From NCBI GenBank assembly GCA_963790545.1, contig CAWBPA010000002.1, positions 15,758 to 79,757 on the forward strand: DNA of 64,000 nucleotides, written 5' to 3'. The position numbers were made by a program, and so were the translations under genes. Below the pieces are notes generated by a model. It saw only the letters and a program-made list of their open reading frames with translations, ran no database searches and had not been told where the DNA came from. Positions 42,322 through 53,292 of this stretch are shown piece by piece (positions within the stretch are counted from its first letter, which is position 1; each line of letters starts with the position of its first letter). The stretch comes from DATBJG01 sp963790545 (GTDB lineage: Bacteria; Acidobacteriota; Vicinamibacteria; Vicinamibacterales; JAMQPK01).

Positions 42322-43410
42322 TCATCGTGCGCAACTCGACGCGACCATTTGCATGGATGTCAGGTTAATCCGTTTGTCACTGGGGTCCTGGTAGAGCAGA
42401 CCTTTCGCTTCCACCTTGTGGCCCTTGTGAAGATCCGGCTTGAACTGGTTCACGCTCACGAGCTGGAACGTGTCGCTGCCGAGAGCCTGCGCTTCAGCGC
42501 GCTTCAACGCGTCTGGCGCCGACGCCTGGTCTTTCGCGATGACGGGCGTGCTCGAGTTGGTCAGCACCCAGCCACTGTTGGGACCTTGAGACAGGCACCC
42601 CACGACCTGCACGAGCGCAAAGTTCGGGGCCGCGGCAGTGTCCCCGGCTTTTCTGACGATTTGGATCGCGTCGAGCGTTTCGCTATCTACTTTGAGGTCT
42701 TCTGAGCCGGCCGGAAATTTGTTCACCTGGAGGATGTAGGTCAGGATTTCGAGCTTAGCCTCGGGCTCCAGAATCGTCCCGAAGTTTGGCGGCATCGTGT
42801 CGCGGATCTTGACGAACAAACTGTTGAGACTGTCGGTCTCCCAATTGGCAAAAAACTTGTCGCCGACGAGCGGCGGACCATTCGTCCCTGCAAGATCGGC
42901 CCCATGACAGCGGATACAGGCGGTCTCAAAGGTGGTCTTGCCCCGCGCAGCCTGGACTGCCGTGTAGACACCGTTCCAGATTCCCTTTTTTACGATCTTG
43001 ATTCCCTCGAGGGCCGAGCCGACCGGCTTGAGGTCCGCGGTGCCCGCGGGATAGGCATTGACTTGAAGGATGTACGCAAGGATGTCGATTTTGATGTCCT
43101 CGTTCAGCGTATTCGGACCAATCGGCGGCATCGTGTCGCGGATCTTGTTGAAGATGGCCTCGAGACTGTCGTCCTCCCAGTTTGACAGGAACGTACTACC
43201 TTTGAGCGCGGGACCTCGTTCCGAGCCGGTCAACTCAGGGTTATGACAACGCGCGCAGGTTCCTTCGAACGTGGTCTTGCCACGTGCGGCCTGAGCGGCC
43301 GTATACACGCCGTCCCAGATGCTCCCTGTTCCCTGCGCAGCTGCATTGCCGGCAAGCGACAGCACGCACATCGTCGTAGCCACGAACACGGCGAACTGTT
43401 TCTCTGACAT
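42322..43410 (-). CDS. Diheme cytochrome c, exported
   Basis: This is an exported electron carrier of unknown partner. A signal peptide (ending NAAAQ, about residue 26) precedes two homologous cytochrome c domains. Each opens with IWDGVYTAAQAARGKTTFE or a close variant and holds CxxCH: CARCH near 52-56 and CIRCH near 165-169. Each also has a distal Met in IRDTMPP. A C-terminal ~100-residue domain (VVGCLSQGPNSGWVLTNSS and onward) resembles no domain I can name. The start is ATG 43408-43410 with GGAG upstream. It closes the ankyrin/DUF1552/DUF1592 cluster. Confidence 0.88.
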   Translation of the reverse strand: MSEKQFAVFVATTMCVLSLAGNAAAQGTGSIWDGVYTAAQAARGKTTFEGTCARCHNPELTGSERGPALKGSTFLSNWEDDSLEAIFNKIRDTMPPIGPNTLNEDIKIDILAYILQVNAYPAGTADLKPVGSALEGIKIVKKGIWNGVYTAVQAARGKTTFETACIRCHGADLAGTNGPPLVGDKFFANWETDSLNSLFVKIRDTMPPNFGTILEPEAKLEILTYILQVNKFPAGSEDLKVDSETLDAIQIVRKAGDTAAAPNFALVQVVGCLSQGPNSGWVLTNSSTPVIAKDQASAPDALKRAEAQALGSDTFQLVSVNQFKPDLHKGHKVEAKGLLYQDPSDKRINLTSMQMVASSCAR

Positions 43411-43428
43411 CTTCGTCTCCGACGTTAG

Positions 43429-43908
43429 CTACTTCCCGTTCTCTTTCGGAGCTTTTTCAATCACGATTCGTTCGAGCTGTGCTGCATCGCGATCGAGTGG
43501 TCGGCTTCCGACCGGGAACGAATTGGCCTGCAAAATGTACGACACGATATCGACGTACGCGCGACGAGGGAGGCTGCCCGGTTCGTCGGGTGGCATGGAC
43601 TTGCTGATTCGTTCCACGAGGTCCTTGACGGTGCGGCCGCTCCACTGCACGATGAAGGCATCCCACACCAAGGCTGGGACCTCTTCGGCCGGATCTCCAC
43701 CCAGATTCGATTTGTGACAGCGTTCGCAGGCGCGTTCGTACTCTTTTCTGCCGCGATTGGCTTGAGCCTCCGTATACACGCCATCCCAGACCGAACGCCG
43801 TTCAGCAGGCGGCGCCTGGGCGCTACCCACGGCCCCGGCGATCCCGAGCATCGCCGCCACTATCAAAAAAGGGGGCAGGAACAGGCTTGAGCCCCCTGCA
43901 TCGCGCAT
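43429..43908 (-). CDS. Monoheme cytochrome c, exported
   Basis: A signal anchor (LFLPPFLIVAAMLGIAGAVGSA) precedes one cytochrome c domain with SVWDGVYTEAQANRGRKEYERACERCH (heme motif CERCH) and the Met motif SKSMPPDEPG. The domain is homologous to both halves of the next gene. The ATG at 43906-43908 lies 15 bases beyond the ankyrin stop. Read without frame correction, the ankyrin and cytochrome genes appear fused, but the ankyrin frame has an extra base, so I treat them as separate. Confidence 0.82.
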   Translation of the reverse strand: MRDAGGSSLFLPPFLIVAAMLGIAGAVGSAQAPPAERRSVWDGVYTEAQANRGRKEYERACERCHKSNLGGDPAEEVPALVWDAFIVQWSGRTVKDLVERISKSMPPDEPGSLPRRAYVDIVSYILQANSFPVGSRPLDRDAAQLERIVIEKAPKENGK

Positions 43909-43922
43909 CGGCACAACGACTG

Positions 43923-45474
43923 TCAGGGTTGCGGCGACGAGGTCGTCGTGAGGGCCGCGCTTGCGGTGCGGTTGGCCATCAATTGTTTCAAGAGGGCGGC
44001 CGTGCTTTCGCGTACTTGAGCACCCACTGGCGGACGGCCGGGCCGAAACCCTCCGCGACCACCGAGCCCCATGGCCAAGTCGAGTGGCGTCAATCCCTGC
44101 TTGTTTTTCAGATCCAGCTTGGCCCCACGCTTCCGCAAGATATTTCACCAGGTTGTCGGCTCCGCGCTGAGCGGCACTGTGCAGCGCGGTCTGGCCGTTG
44201 GCGTTAAACCCGTTCACATCCGCGCCGTACTCCACGAGGACCTTGATGGCTTCGATCGCACCAGCTTCAGATACCGGAAATGGTGAAGCGTAGGCACCCA
44301 CGCGGCCGCCGCCCGCTGCAGCAATCATCAGCGCACTCGTGTAGTCCTTCTGAGTCAGGAACGGATCGGCGCCTCCCTCGAGAAGCAGTCGCAGCACCGG
44401 CACGTCGTTCGCCTTGGCAGCGCGCATCAGCGGCGTGGTTCCATCGCCCAGCGAAGCATCGCCGCCATCGTGATGGCGGCCGAGGACCGGCCGCTTGAGC
44501 CTGGCATTCGGGTTCGCGCCCTTTGCGAGCAGGATTTTGACGAGGTCCGCAGCGTCGAGCTTGTCCACGAGCTTGGGCACGGGCCGGCTCAGCATCGGTC
44601 CCAGCGTGTGCATATCCACGGCGGCGTACAGCGCGGCCATCCCCGTTTCATCCGCCACGTTCGGGTCGGCACCCTTCTCCAGCAACACGGCCGCCAGATC
44701 GAAGTGGGCATTGATGATGGCAATGACGAGCGCCGTTGCACCCTCTGGATCACGGAGATTCAGATCGGCCTTGGCGTCGGCCAATGCCCGCGCCGCATCC
44801 GTCGCGTTCTGCCGCGCTGCATACATGAGCGGCGTCCAGCCTCCGCGCGGAAGCGATGTGGACACCATCCCGGAGACGACCCACTTGAACTGTGGATAGC
44901 TGAGAGTGTTCGACCGCGCATTGATATCTGCGCCCGACTCGACAAGCACCTGCACAGCCGCCGGGTTGTTCTCGGCCGCCGCCCACATGAGGGCGGTCTG
45001 TCCCTGCGAAGCTTCCTTCGCGTGCACGTTGGCGCCATTGACGAGCAGCATCTTCAACGCGGCTGGATTGCCGGTGCGCGCAGCCGTCATCAAAACGGTC
45101 TCGCCGTCCGGTAGTGCAGTATTCGGGTCTGCGCCGGCCCTGATGAGCGCCTCGATCAGTGCCGCGTTCCCGTTGGTGGCGGCGAGAGACAACGGTGTAA
45201 TGCCGTAGCGGTTGGCTGTCCGAACATTGGCGCCCGCACGAATCAGCAGTTGTGCGGTTTCAACGTCGGAAGCGCGAACGGCCCAGTGCAGCGCCGTCAT
45301 CCCGTCGGATTCGGGCGCATTCACATCCACGCGCTGTTTGAGCAGCGCTCGCACGCTGTCCCGATTGCCTTGCTTGACCGCGTCCACGAGCGGTGTCGCG
45401 CTGCCGGCCCCTTCAAGGCCGGCAACCAACACCAGCATCGCGATCAACACTGCGTACCGCATACGCATCGTCAT
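43923..45474 (-). CDS. Exported ankyrin-repeat protein, with frameshift
   Basis: This is a predicted periplasmic protein-binding scaffold. A signal peptide (RYAVLIAMLVLVAGLEGAGSA) precedes about ten ankyrin repeats, such as DGMTALHWAVRASDVETAQLLIRAGANV and GQTALMWAAAENNPAAVQVLVESGADIN. One extra base near 44129-44132 breaks the last repeat; corrected, it continues RGAKLDLKNKQGLTPLDLAMG and ends at 43923. Start ATG 45472-45474 is my choice; ATG 45504 is possible. Ankyrin proteins of this kind accompany DUF1592/DUF1552 genes in Acidobacteriota. Confidence 0.85.
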
Positions 45475-45489
45475 GGTTTCACCGGAAAT

Positions 45490-45596
45490 CAATCCTAAAC
45501 GCATAACGCAGAGGGTCGCAGGGGGCGCAAAGGCCGCAGAGAAACCTTTTGAAAAGATTCTCCGCGAGCTCCGCGACCTCTGCGTCCTCGGCGTTG
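45490..45596. repeat. CGCAGAG fold-back repeat between DUF1552 and ankyrin genes
   Basis: Units like ACGCAGAGG, TCGCAGGGG, GCGCAAAGG and CCGCAGAG are followed by CTCCGCG and ACCTCTGCGTCC in inverse sense around CTTTTGAAAAG. The whole spacer is one potential hairpin. A related motif lies at 39527-39590. Confidence 0.7.
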
Positions 45597-45598
45597 AA

Positions 45599-46915
45599 CT
45601 AGATTTCCAACCTGCCAGTGCTCAGCGTTCCGTAGCTCGTCATCTCGTCGCCGAACTTGTTGGCAATGTCCAGCATGAAGTTCGCGAGCGGCGTTTCCTT
45701 CGGCGCACTCACGAGACGGTTTCCTTTGATCAACCCCGCAGCCCCGCCCACCACCAGCGTTGGCACGTCCAACCGGGAATGGGTATCGCTCTCGCTCATG
45801 CTGCTGCCGTAAAGAATGTACGAATGATCGAGCAGCGAGCCGTCGCCATCTGGCGTCGATCGCAGCTTCTCCAGGAACCGCCTGAACAGATCGACGTGAT
45901 ACGTGTTGAGCTTGACCAGATTCGCCATCTTTTCCGCGTCGCGACCGTGATGCGACATGGCATGGTGCGGTTCGGTGATGCCGATGCCAGGATACACTCG
46001 CTGGCTTGCGTCACGGCTCAACATGAACGAGAAGACGCGCGTGATGTCGGCCTCGTAGGCAAGGGCCAACAAATCGTACAGCAACATCGTGTGGTCTTCG
46101 AACGATTCGGGGACACCGACCGGAGCGTCGGGCACCACCAGTTCGGTCGTGGCCTGCTTCTCGGCCCGCTGGATTCGTTGTTCGATCTCTCGGACGTTCT
46201 CGAGATAATCGCTGAGCCGTGTGCGGTCGCGCACGCCGAGTCCGCCTTCGAGCTCGACCACGTCGCCTTTGACCGAATCGAGGATGCTGCGGTCTTTCTG
46301 CATACGCGACAGGCGCTGAGCGCTCGTCCCCGGCCGCCCGAACATCCGCTCGAAGAGCACGCGCGGGTTGATCTCCATGGGCAGCGGCGTCGTGGGGTTG
46401 AGCCACGAGATCGTGTTCATGTACGCGCAGGCGAACTGCGTGTCGCACCCGCCGATGTAGCCGGTGAAATCCTCCGTTGCCACCTCGAGCGACGGGAACA
46501 CGGTTTCCTGACCAATCTTCTTTGCGACGACCTGGTCGATTGACGTGCCGGCCATCACGTCTTCGGCAATCGTCTGCTTGGGAAGACTACCGGTCAGCCA
46601 TGCTCCAACCGAGACCGCATGTCCATCGCGGGGCACGCAGAGATCGGTGACCACGACCATCTGATTCTTGAACGCTTCGAGCGGCTTCAGAATCGGCGAG
46701 AGTTCGAGCCCAGAACCCGACATCGTGGGCGTCCACGAGCCGGGGCGCTCACCGAGGGGAACATAGATCGCCCCGAACCGGCGCTGGGGATTGGCCGCCG
46801 TCTTGACGGAAGCCGTCAGTGCGGGCGCCATCGATTCCAGGAACGGTAATGCGATCGTCGCACCCATGCCTCGCAAAACCGTTCGGCGGGACAATGCCAT
46901 CTTCGAGATGAACAT
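45599..46915 (-). CDS. DUF1552 family protein with Tat-type signal
   Basis: DUF1552 proteins have no proven function. Related families (DUF1501) belong to the alkaline-phosphatase/sulfatase-like superfamily. The N-terminus has a twin-Arg motif SRRTVLRG followed by GATIALPFLESM, so export by Tat is likely. Conserved core features include VPLGERPGSW, HAVSVGAWLTG, SIDQVVAKKIG, HHAMSHHG and SILLDHSYILYGSSMSES-like GSLLDHSYILYGSSMS. The start is ATG 46913-46915 with AGGAG upstream. It is the partner gene of DUF1592 upstream. Confidence 0.88.
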   Translation of the reverse strand: MFISKMALSRRTVLRGMGATIALPFLESMAPALTASVKTAANPQRRFGAIYVPLGERPGSWTPTMSGSGLELSPILKPLEAFKNQMVVVTDLCVPRDGHAVSVGAWLTGSLPKQTIAEDVMAGTSIDQVVAKKIGQETVFPSLEVATEDFTGYIGGCDTQFACAYMNTISWLNPTTPLPMEINPRVLFERMFGRPGTSAQRLSRMQKDRSILDSVKGDVVELEGGLGVRDRTRLSDYLENVREIEQRIQRAEKQATTELVVPDAPVGVPESFEDHTMLLYDLLALAYEADITRVFSFMLSRDASQRVYPGIGITEPHHAMSHHGRDAEKMANLVKLNTYHVDLFRRFLEKLRSTPDGDGSLLDHSYILYGSSMSESDTHSRLDVPTLVVGGAAGLIKGNRLVSAPKETPLANFMLDIANKFGDEMTSYGTLSTGRLEI

Positions 46916-46938
46916 AAGCTCCTCATTAACTTATTCGC

Positions 46939-47038
46939 GTGGGGCTCCGCCCCACACCCGCAGCTCGGTCGCTTGCGCTGCGGATCTATGCTATCGCGCT
47001 CGCTCCGCTCGAGGCGCGCCGGCGCGTCTGGCCGTCAC
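46939..47038. repeat. Hairpin-rich spacer between DUF1592 and DUF1552
   Basis: GTGGGGCTCCGCCCCAC (46939-46955) is a perfect hairpin. It is followed by CCGCAGC/GCTGCGG and CGCTCGCTCCGCTCGAGGCG. The overall plan resembles the two-hairpin element, but the CCTGTACCTCGC and CAACGATCC strings are missing. It is either a distant relative or a separate family. Confidence 0.5.
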
Positions 47039-47041
47039 AAT

Positions 47042-49490
47042 TCAGTGCGCTGCCGCAATCTTGACCCCCGGATTCCCCTGTTCGTGAGACTCTTTGATTC
47101 GCATTTGAAACGGCGCGCTCCTGATGATGCCCAGGACGAGCGTCGAGAAACGATAGTTCTGTGCGGCCGCGTCCCGAACGATGCTGCGGACCACAGGCAT
47201 GTCGGAGTGCGTCAACCCGCGGCCAAGACCGTACGTCATGAGCTTCTCGGTCAGCGTTCCCACGAAAATCTCCGGTTGCCGGAGCAGGGCCTGCCGGAGG
47301 GTCACGGGTCCATCGACCTTCGTCCCGTCCAGGAGCTGTCCCGACGCATCAATGGGCTGACCGAGCGTGCCACCGTCGCGGTCGCGCCATGCACCAACGG
47401 CATCGAAATTCTCGAGGGAGAAGCCAATCGGGTCCATGATCTTGTGGCAGCTGGCGCACACCGGATTGGCACGATGCTCATCCATGCGCTCGCGCATCGA
47501 CAGGATCTTGCCAGCCTTGCCTTCCTTTTCCTTCAACGGCGGCACGTTGGCAGGCGGCGCCGGCGGCGGCGCCCCGAGCAGGTTGTCCAGAATCCACTTC
47601 CCGCGCACGACCGGCGACGTGCGATCGGTGTGTGACGTCACCATCAACACGCTGCCATGACCGAGCAGGCCCCTCCGCGCCTCGTCCTGGATCGTGACGC
47701 GGCGGAAGTGGCTGCCGTACACGTTGGGGATCTCGTAGTGGCGCGCCAGCCGCTCGTTGACGAACGTGTAGTTCGCCGTCATGAGATCCAGCACGTTCCG
47801 ATCCTCGCGCAAGATGCTCTCGAAGAAGAGTTCGGTCTCTCGTTGGAACGCCTGACGGAGGTTGTCGTCGAAATCCGGGAACTCCAGCGAATTGGGCACC
47901 TGGTTCTTGAGGTTGCGCAGGTAAAGCCACTGGCCGGCGAAGTTGTCGACGAGAGCCTGCGACCTTGGATCGGTGAGCATGCGTCGGACCTGTCGCTCGA
48001 GCACCGCTGGGCTCTTGAGCCGGCCCTTGCTCGCCACGTCGAGCAACTCATCGTCCGGGATGCTGCTCCACAGGAAAAATGACAACCGCGATGCCAGTTC
48101 GAAATCGTTGACGCGATACACCGCGCCGGGCCCCGCCGTCGCTGGATCGCGCTCGACCCGGAATGCGAACTTCGGGCTCGCGAGAATTCGCTGGAGCGCG
48201 AGCTGAATTCCGCCTTCGAAATCGCGTTCCTTACGGCCCGTCGCGTAGAACTCCAACAACCGCTGAAGGTCCGCGTCGGTCAACTGTCCGCGGTACGCCC
48301 TTCGCGCCAGCGTGGAGATGATTTTCCGCGCGCACGGTTCTTCGTCAGCACGGCTCGTCGGGCGGCATACAAAGATTCGTTGGCGACTCGGCGTATCGCC
48401 CGGGCCAGTCGGATTGAAGGGTCCGGTAATCGTGAATCGATCGATGTGCGGCCAACCCGTGGGATCGAGTGTGTCGTTGGAGCTTCGAAGAAACGGCTGC
48501 AGACGCCACGGGGTTGGAGCCGTATTCTGAAGGAACGCCACCCCAATGGTCCGACGGACCGGCCTTCACCGGAACGCGGACCGTGAATCGGCCGTCCACA
48601 TCGTCGCCAGCCGCAGTCGGGTTCTGGAGCGACGCTTTGAAGTCAGCCTCACCACCAAATGCGGCCAGATGCACGCGCTGGCCATCCACGGACACTTCCA
48701 GTTGGTGCGGGTTTTCCAGGCCCCGCATCGCACCCAGGTTGGTTCTAAACAACCTGACCGTGATGACGTAGTCGCCATCGAGTGGAAGCGTCGTACGGGC
48801 GGCCATGCCGCCAACGGTTCCAATCGGCAGCCCGTCGATGTGCTGATCCTGTGATGCGTCCTGCCGAATGATGAACGTCTCGCCCGCGGGCCCCGTCTCC
48901 GGATCCCCAACCGCGAGCGAACTGATCTTTCCAGCCGCCGTTAAATAGCGCTCGAGCAAGACGGGCGACACGCCCAGGACATCCGCAATGTTGTCGAAGC
49001 CATATCCCGAATCGTCCGGAGGCAGCAAAGACCCGGCATCGACTTCCAGCGCCAGGAGATCTCGAATCGCGTTGGCATATTCGGCACGGTTCAAACGGTG
49101 GACCAACGGACGACCCGGGTTCGGATTCGCAGTGGCCGCACGATCCAACGCTGACTCCAGCCAGGACACGAGAGCATGGCTCGTCGTGCGGTCCGGGCGC
49201 GGCCGACCGTCGGGGGGCATCATGCCAACTCGAACCTTCCGGATGACCTTCTCCCAAGTCTCAGCCGCAGCCGGAACGTTCGATAAGTCGAGTGTGTCGA
49301 GCGCGAGATTTGCCGTGCGTACTTTGTCGTTGTGACAGGTCACGCAATATTGATTAATGACGGCTTGGTAGTCTGGAGAGGTAGCAGGAGGAAGTGCGGA
49401 CGAGGCTTGCGGACCTGCGGCCTGCGGCGCAGTCCACCCCGCCGAGGCGATCCAGATCAAAGCTGCCAAAACACACGAGCGCCTGCTCAT
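47042..49490 (-). CDS. DUF1592/DUF1588/DUF1585 c-type cytochrome protein, with frameshift
   Basis: This is a large exported protein of the Planctomycete-type cytochrome family. A signal peptide (CVLAALIWIASAGWTAPQAAG) precedes a PSCyt1-like heme motif CVTCH (about 47-51) with GMMPPDGRP. The DUF1587 part, LNRAEYANAIRDLLALEVD, follows. DUF1592/1588 has LASRLSFFLWSSIPDDELL and SHTDRTSPVVRGKWILDNLLG, and CASCHKIMDPIGFSLENFD carries a second CxxCH. DUF1585 ends the protein. One extra base at 48554 interrupts the frame; without it VPVKAGPRTIGVAFLQNTA reads through, giving 815 residues. GGAGG precedes ATG 49490. Confidence 0.9.
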
Positions 49491-49536
49491 CCGGCCCTCC
49501 GCCCGCCGCCGTCTGGGACACCTCGACTGATACCTC

Positions 49537-49545
49537 AATATAACA
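49537..49545 (-). promoter_or_regulatory. Possible extended -10 promoter of the DUF1592 operon
   Basis: TGTTATATT on the minus strand fits an extended -10 (TGn plus TATATT), about 47 bases before the DUF1592 start codon. No good -35 is visible. Confidence 0.35.
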
Positions 49546-49649
49546 TCGATATGGTGGAGCTCCGGGGATGAAAGACGTTCCCCTCGTGTCCGTAAATGGC
49601 ACACGGTTCGGGGGTTTTGCCGCGTCAGCTTTAGCCGGTGGGCCGGTCG

Positions 49650-50598
49650 CTACCGACGGACCCGCTCGCGGCTACCCGCGTGTTCATGGTCTCCCCGGCC
49701 CTCACGGAACTCATCGAGCAGGCGCGGAATGTTGCGGCGGACCGAATGCAGCGTGGGGTTCCAGCCCAGAGCACGGGCGCGTACGCTGCGGACGATTTGA
49801 TCAAGCGCCAGAACGTCGGCGTACGGGCCCAGCTTGGATCGCGCTTCTTCGAGCGGCATGTGTCGGACATCGGGCCGGACTGCCATGTGCGAGGAGATAC
49901 CATCAATGATGTCGTTCACCCGCTCATCCTGCTCGTCGTTCGCGTGAAACACCCCTCGAGCGTCCGGCCGGGCGATGAGGCGGACGTACAACTCCGCCAG
50001 ATCCCGGTCATAAACAAGCGGCCAGTGATTCTGACCGTTGCCAATCACCCGAATCAGACCGTTGCCCGCGTCCTTGAGCATGTCCGTGACAATGCCCGCC
50101 GTGCCGCCATACACGATTCCGGGACGCACGACGATCGGACGGAGCGTGGGCCGTTCCTGAGCCAGAACGAACGCTTCGATGGTCGGACGCCATGCCACCA
50201 TCTCCGTTGGGTTAAGCGGAGCCGTTTCGTCTGCCGGGTCGGGCGTTCTGCCCAGAACCCAGGCTGCCGAGGTGTAGACGAGCACACGTTCCGCGCCGCC
50301 GGTTCGTGGCTTCTTGGCAAGTTCCGCGAGAGTCTCAATCGCAAGCTGATCGATTCTCGGGCCCTGCCCTTTTCGATCGTACGCCGCATGGATGTAGACG
50401 TCGTGTGCTTCAGCCGTGTCCCGGTACGATGCGGGATCGACCAGGTCGCCAAGAACAGGCCGGCCGCCGCGTGCGGCGACCTGCCGTCCCTTTTCCGCCG
50501 TGCGCACGAGCGACGTCACGTCGTGACCGGCGCGTAGCAGTGCGTCGAGGTACCGCGGATCCGATGTAACCGGTCGCACCGGTCAGGAAGATTCGCAT
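49650..50598 (-). CDS. NAD-dependent epimerase/dehydratase (SDR), with frameshift
   Basis: This is an extended-SDR oxidoreductase of unknown substrate. The N-terminus MRIFLTGATGYIGSAV carries the TGxxGxxG nucleotide-binding motif. YTSAAWVLG, a proline-rich loop and IVVRPGIVYGG follow. One extra G at 50549-50550 breaks the frame; without it the protein reads SAVLDALLRAGHDVTSLVRT and has 315 residues. The usual YxxxK catalytic pair is not evident. It is divergent from the acyl-activating gene. Confidence 0.82.
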
Positions 50599-50666
50599 GG
50601 GTTTACGTCTCAGCGCTGAATTGTGGAAACTGGTTCCGTTCGAGTGAGCTACATCATAATCCAGTC

Positions 50667-53184
50667 ATGGCTCGCCGCAACCTGCTGAACTTTTTTGATG
50701 ACCTCTCCCTGGCACGCGGCGTCTTCCTGAGCTACGACGACGGATACCGTAATCGCTCATATACCTACGAAGATGTGACCCGCGCGGCTAGGGCGTTTGC
50801 CGGACGCCTCGGTGATTTCGGGATTTCTCCCGGCGACAAAATTCTCGTTTGGGGCGAAAACCGGCCCGAATGGGTAGTTGCTTTTTGGGGTTGCCTCCTC
50901 GTCGGCGCCATTGTCGTGCCGATTGACTACCGCGCCTCAGGCTGAATTCGTCGCACGAGTGTGGAAAATCGTCGACGGACGGCTGTTGCTTCTTGGCGAC
51001 GACGTGTCCGAGGAGGGAACACCCGTTGAGACGCTGCCCGATGCCGCCCGACGGTGGAAATTGTCTGGCATCGACTGGCACGCCGCTCCATCCTCGGTAC
51101 CCGGGGTTGGCGGTGACATTTCGCTCGATTCGACCGCCGAAATCATCTTTACCTCGGGAGCCACCGCCGAGCCGAAGGGCGTGGTTATCACCCACCGCAA
51201 CGTCCTGGCAAATATCGAACCGGTTGAACGTGAGGTCCTGAAGTACCCGGAAGTACGGCCGTCCATTCTTTCCACTCCGGTTTCTGAACCTGCTGCCGCT
51301 CAGCCACATGTTCGGGCAGGCCATGGCCACGTTCATCCCGCCGATGCTCGCGGGCGAAGTCATCTTCATTCGCAGCTACAACCCTCACGAAATCGTCAGC
51401 CAGATTCGGCGGCGGCGCGTCTCGGTCCTGGTTTCCGTCCCCAAAATTCTCGAGGTGCTTGGCGAGCACATACGCCGGGGCCATCCGCGAGGCCCGCGAA
51501 AATCTACAAAGGCAACACCACTGGCTCAGGCGCTGGTGGCACTACCGCAAGATTCATCGGGAATTTGGCCTGAAATTCTGGTGTTTTGTGGTCGGCGCCG
51601 CCCCGCTCGAATCGACGCTCGAAGAGTTCTGGTCAGCGCTGGGGTTTCTGGTGGTGCAGGGTTACGGACTCACAGAGACCGCGCCAATCGTCACGCTCAA
51701 CCATCCCTTCAAGACCGGCCGCGGATCGGTCGGCAAAGCGATTGGAGGCGTGAAGGTCAAAATCGCACCTGATGGCGAAATTCTCGTCCGAGGCGAGAAC
51801 GTGACGACCGGTTACTTTCAGGCGCCCGACGAGACGGCCCGCGCGTTCGAGGACGGCTGGTTCCATACGGGGGACATCGGAGAGATCGATGAGTCGGGAC
51901 AGCTTTTCATCCGAGGACGCAAGAAAGAGATGATTGTCACGCCCGAAGGGCTCAACGTGTTTCCGGAGGACGTGGAGCGCGTGCTCAACGTGCTGCCAGG
52001 CGTTCGCGAGGCGGCCGCGGTGGGCCTGGCGAGGAACGGTCAGGAGCGTGTCCATGCCGTGCTGATTCTGGACGAGGGTGTCAATGCAGAAGACATCGCA
52101 CAACTGGCGAATGCGCGCCTTGCGGACCATCAGCGAATTCGAGGTGTGCACGTGTGGCCGGGTGCGCATCTGCCGCGCACCGAGGGTACGGCCAAGCTCA
52201 AGCGACGCGAATTGAAACAATGGCTGGATTCGGGCGCGCAGCCAGTCCGTCAACGAGACGAGGCCGACTCCGTCAAGCACATCCTCGCTCGATACACCGG
52301 AGGTCGCGCGATCGCACCGGACACCACCTTGGGAGCTTTGGGCCTGAGTTCACTCGAACGCGTGGAATTGATGGTGGCTCTCGAGGATACGTTTCACACA
52401 CGCATCGATGAGACGGCGTTCAGCGAGGCGGGCACGATCGACGACTTGCAGCGTCTCGTGACAACAGCGGTCGCGGCGCCTGCCCCGCCCGCAGAAACGT
52501 GGGATTTCCCTTCCTGGAACACGCATCCGATCTCGCGTGCGCATCCGGCGAGCGAGCCTTGCTGTGTGGCTGCTGCCACTCACTCGCGTTTTTGCGTGGA
52601 TCCGGACAGAAGGGTTGCAGCACCTCGAAGGCATCGAGGGACCGGTGATGTTCGCGGCGAACCATCAGAGCCACATGGACACGCCGGTGATCATGGCGGC
52701 TCTTCCGCCGAGATGGCGGTACCGTCTGGCACCAGCCATGGCGAAGGAGTTTTTCAAAGCGCATTTCTTCCCGGCTCAGTTCTCGCGACGGGAGTGGTTC
52801 ACGAACAGCCTCAACTATTACCTCTCCAGCTTCTTCTTCAACGCATTTCCCTTGCCTCAACGCGAAGCGGGAGCCAGGCAGACGTTGCGCTACGTTGGGG
52901 AACTGCTCGGCAGGGGGTTTTCGGTCCTGATTTTTCCGGAGGGACGCCGCACTGAGGCGGGTGAAATCAATCCCTTCCGGCCAGGGATCGGGATGATGGC
53001 GGCCAAACTCGCGGTTTCCGTGGTTCCCGTTCGCTTGGTTGGGGTGGACCGGGTGCTTCATCCGAAGTGGCGGATGGCTCGCCCTGGCCGCGTGACCGTC
53101 AAATTTGGTTCGCCACGACGGTTCGAGGGTGACGACTACGACGCAATCGCCAAGCAAGTCGAAACGGCGGTGAGGTCGCTGTGA
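50667..53184 (+). CDS. Fused acyl-activating enzyme, ACP domain and PlsC acyltransferase, with four frameshifts
   Basis: This is a three-part lipid enzyme. An AMP-binding ligase comes first: TSGATAEPKGVVITHRN P-loop, GYGLTETAPIVTLN, GWFHTGDIGE and GRKKEMIVTPEGLNVFPEDVE. An acyl-carrier domain follows, with its phosphopantetheine serine in LGLSSLERVELM. A PlsC acyltransferase ends it, with NHQSHMD (the HX4D motif) and FPEGRRTEAG. Single extra bases near 50931-50938, at CCC 51247-51249, at GGGG 51477-51480 and near 52510-52530 break it. Removing four gives 837 codons exactly. The plan resembles Aas-type acyl-ACP synthetase/acyltransferase fusions, suggesting phospholipid acyl recycling. Confidence 0.85.
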
Positions 53185-53292
53185 TACAATAATCGTTCCA
53201 TCTTGCCAGGTTGTGACCAGATGGTGAGATGGACAGTGCAGGCAGGGCTTCTGGCGAGCGAATCTGGTGCTTGAGAAAGGAACTGCGACGGT

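Noticed and set aside
43429..45504. Single ankyrin-cytochrome c fusion protein
   Set aside because: The read-through arises from one extra base near 44130. Corrected, the ankyrin gene stops at 43923 and the cytochrome gene has its own ATG and signal peptide.
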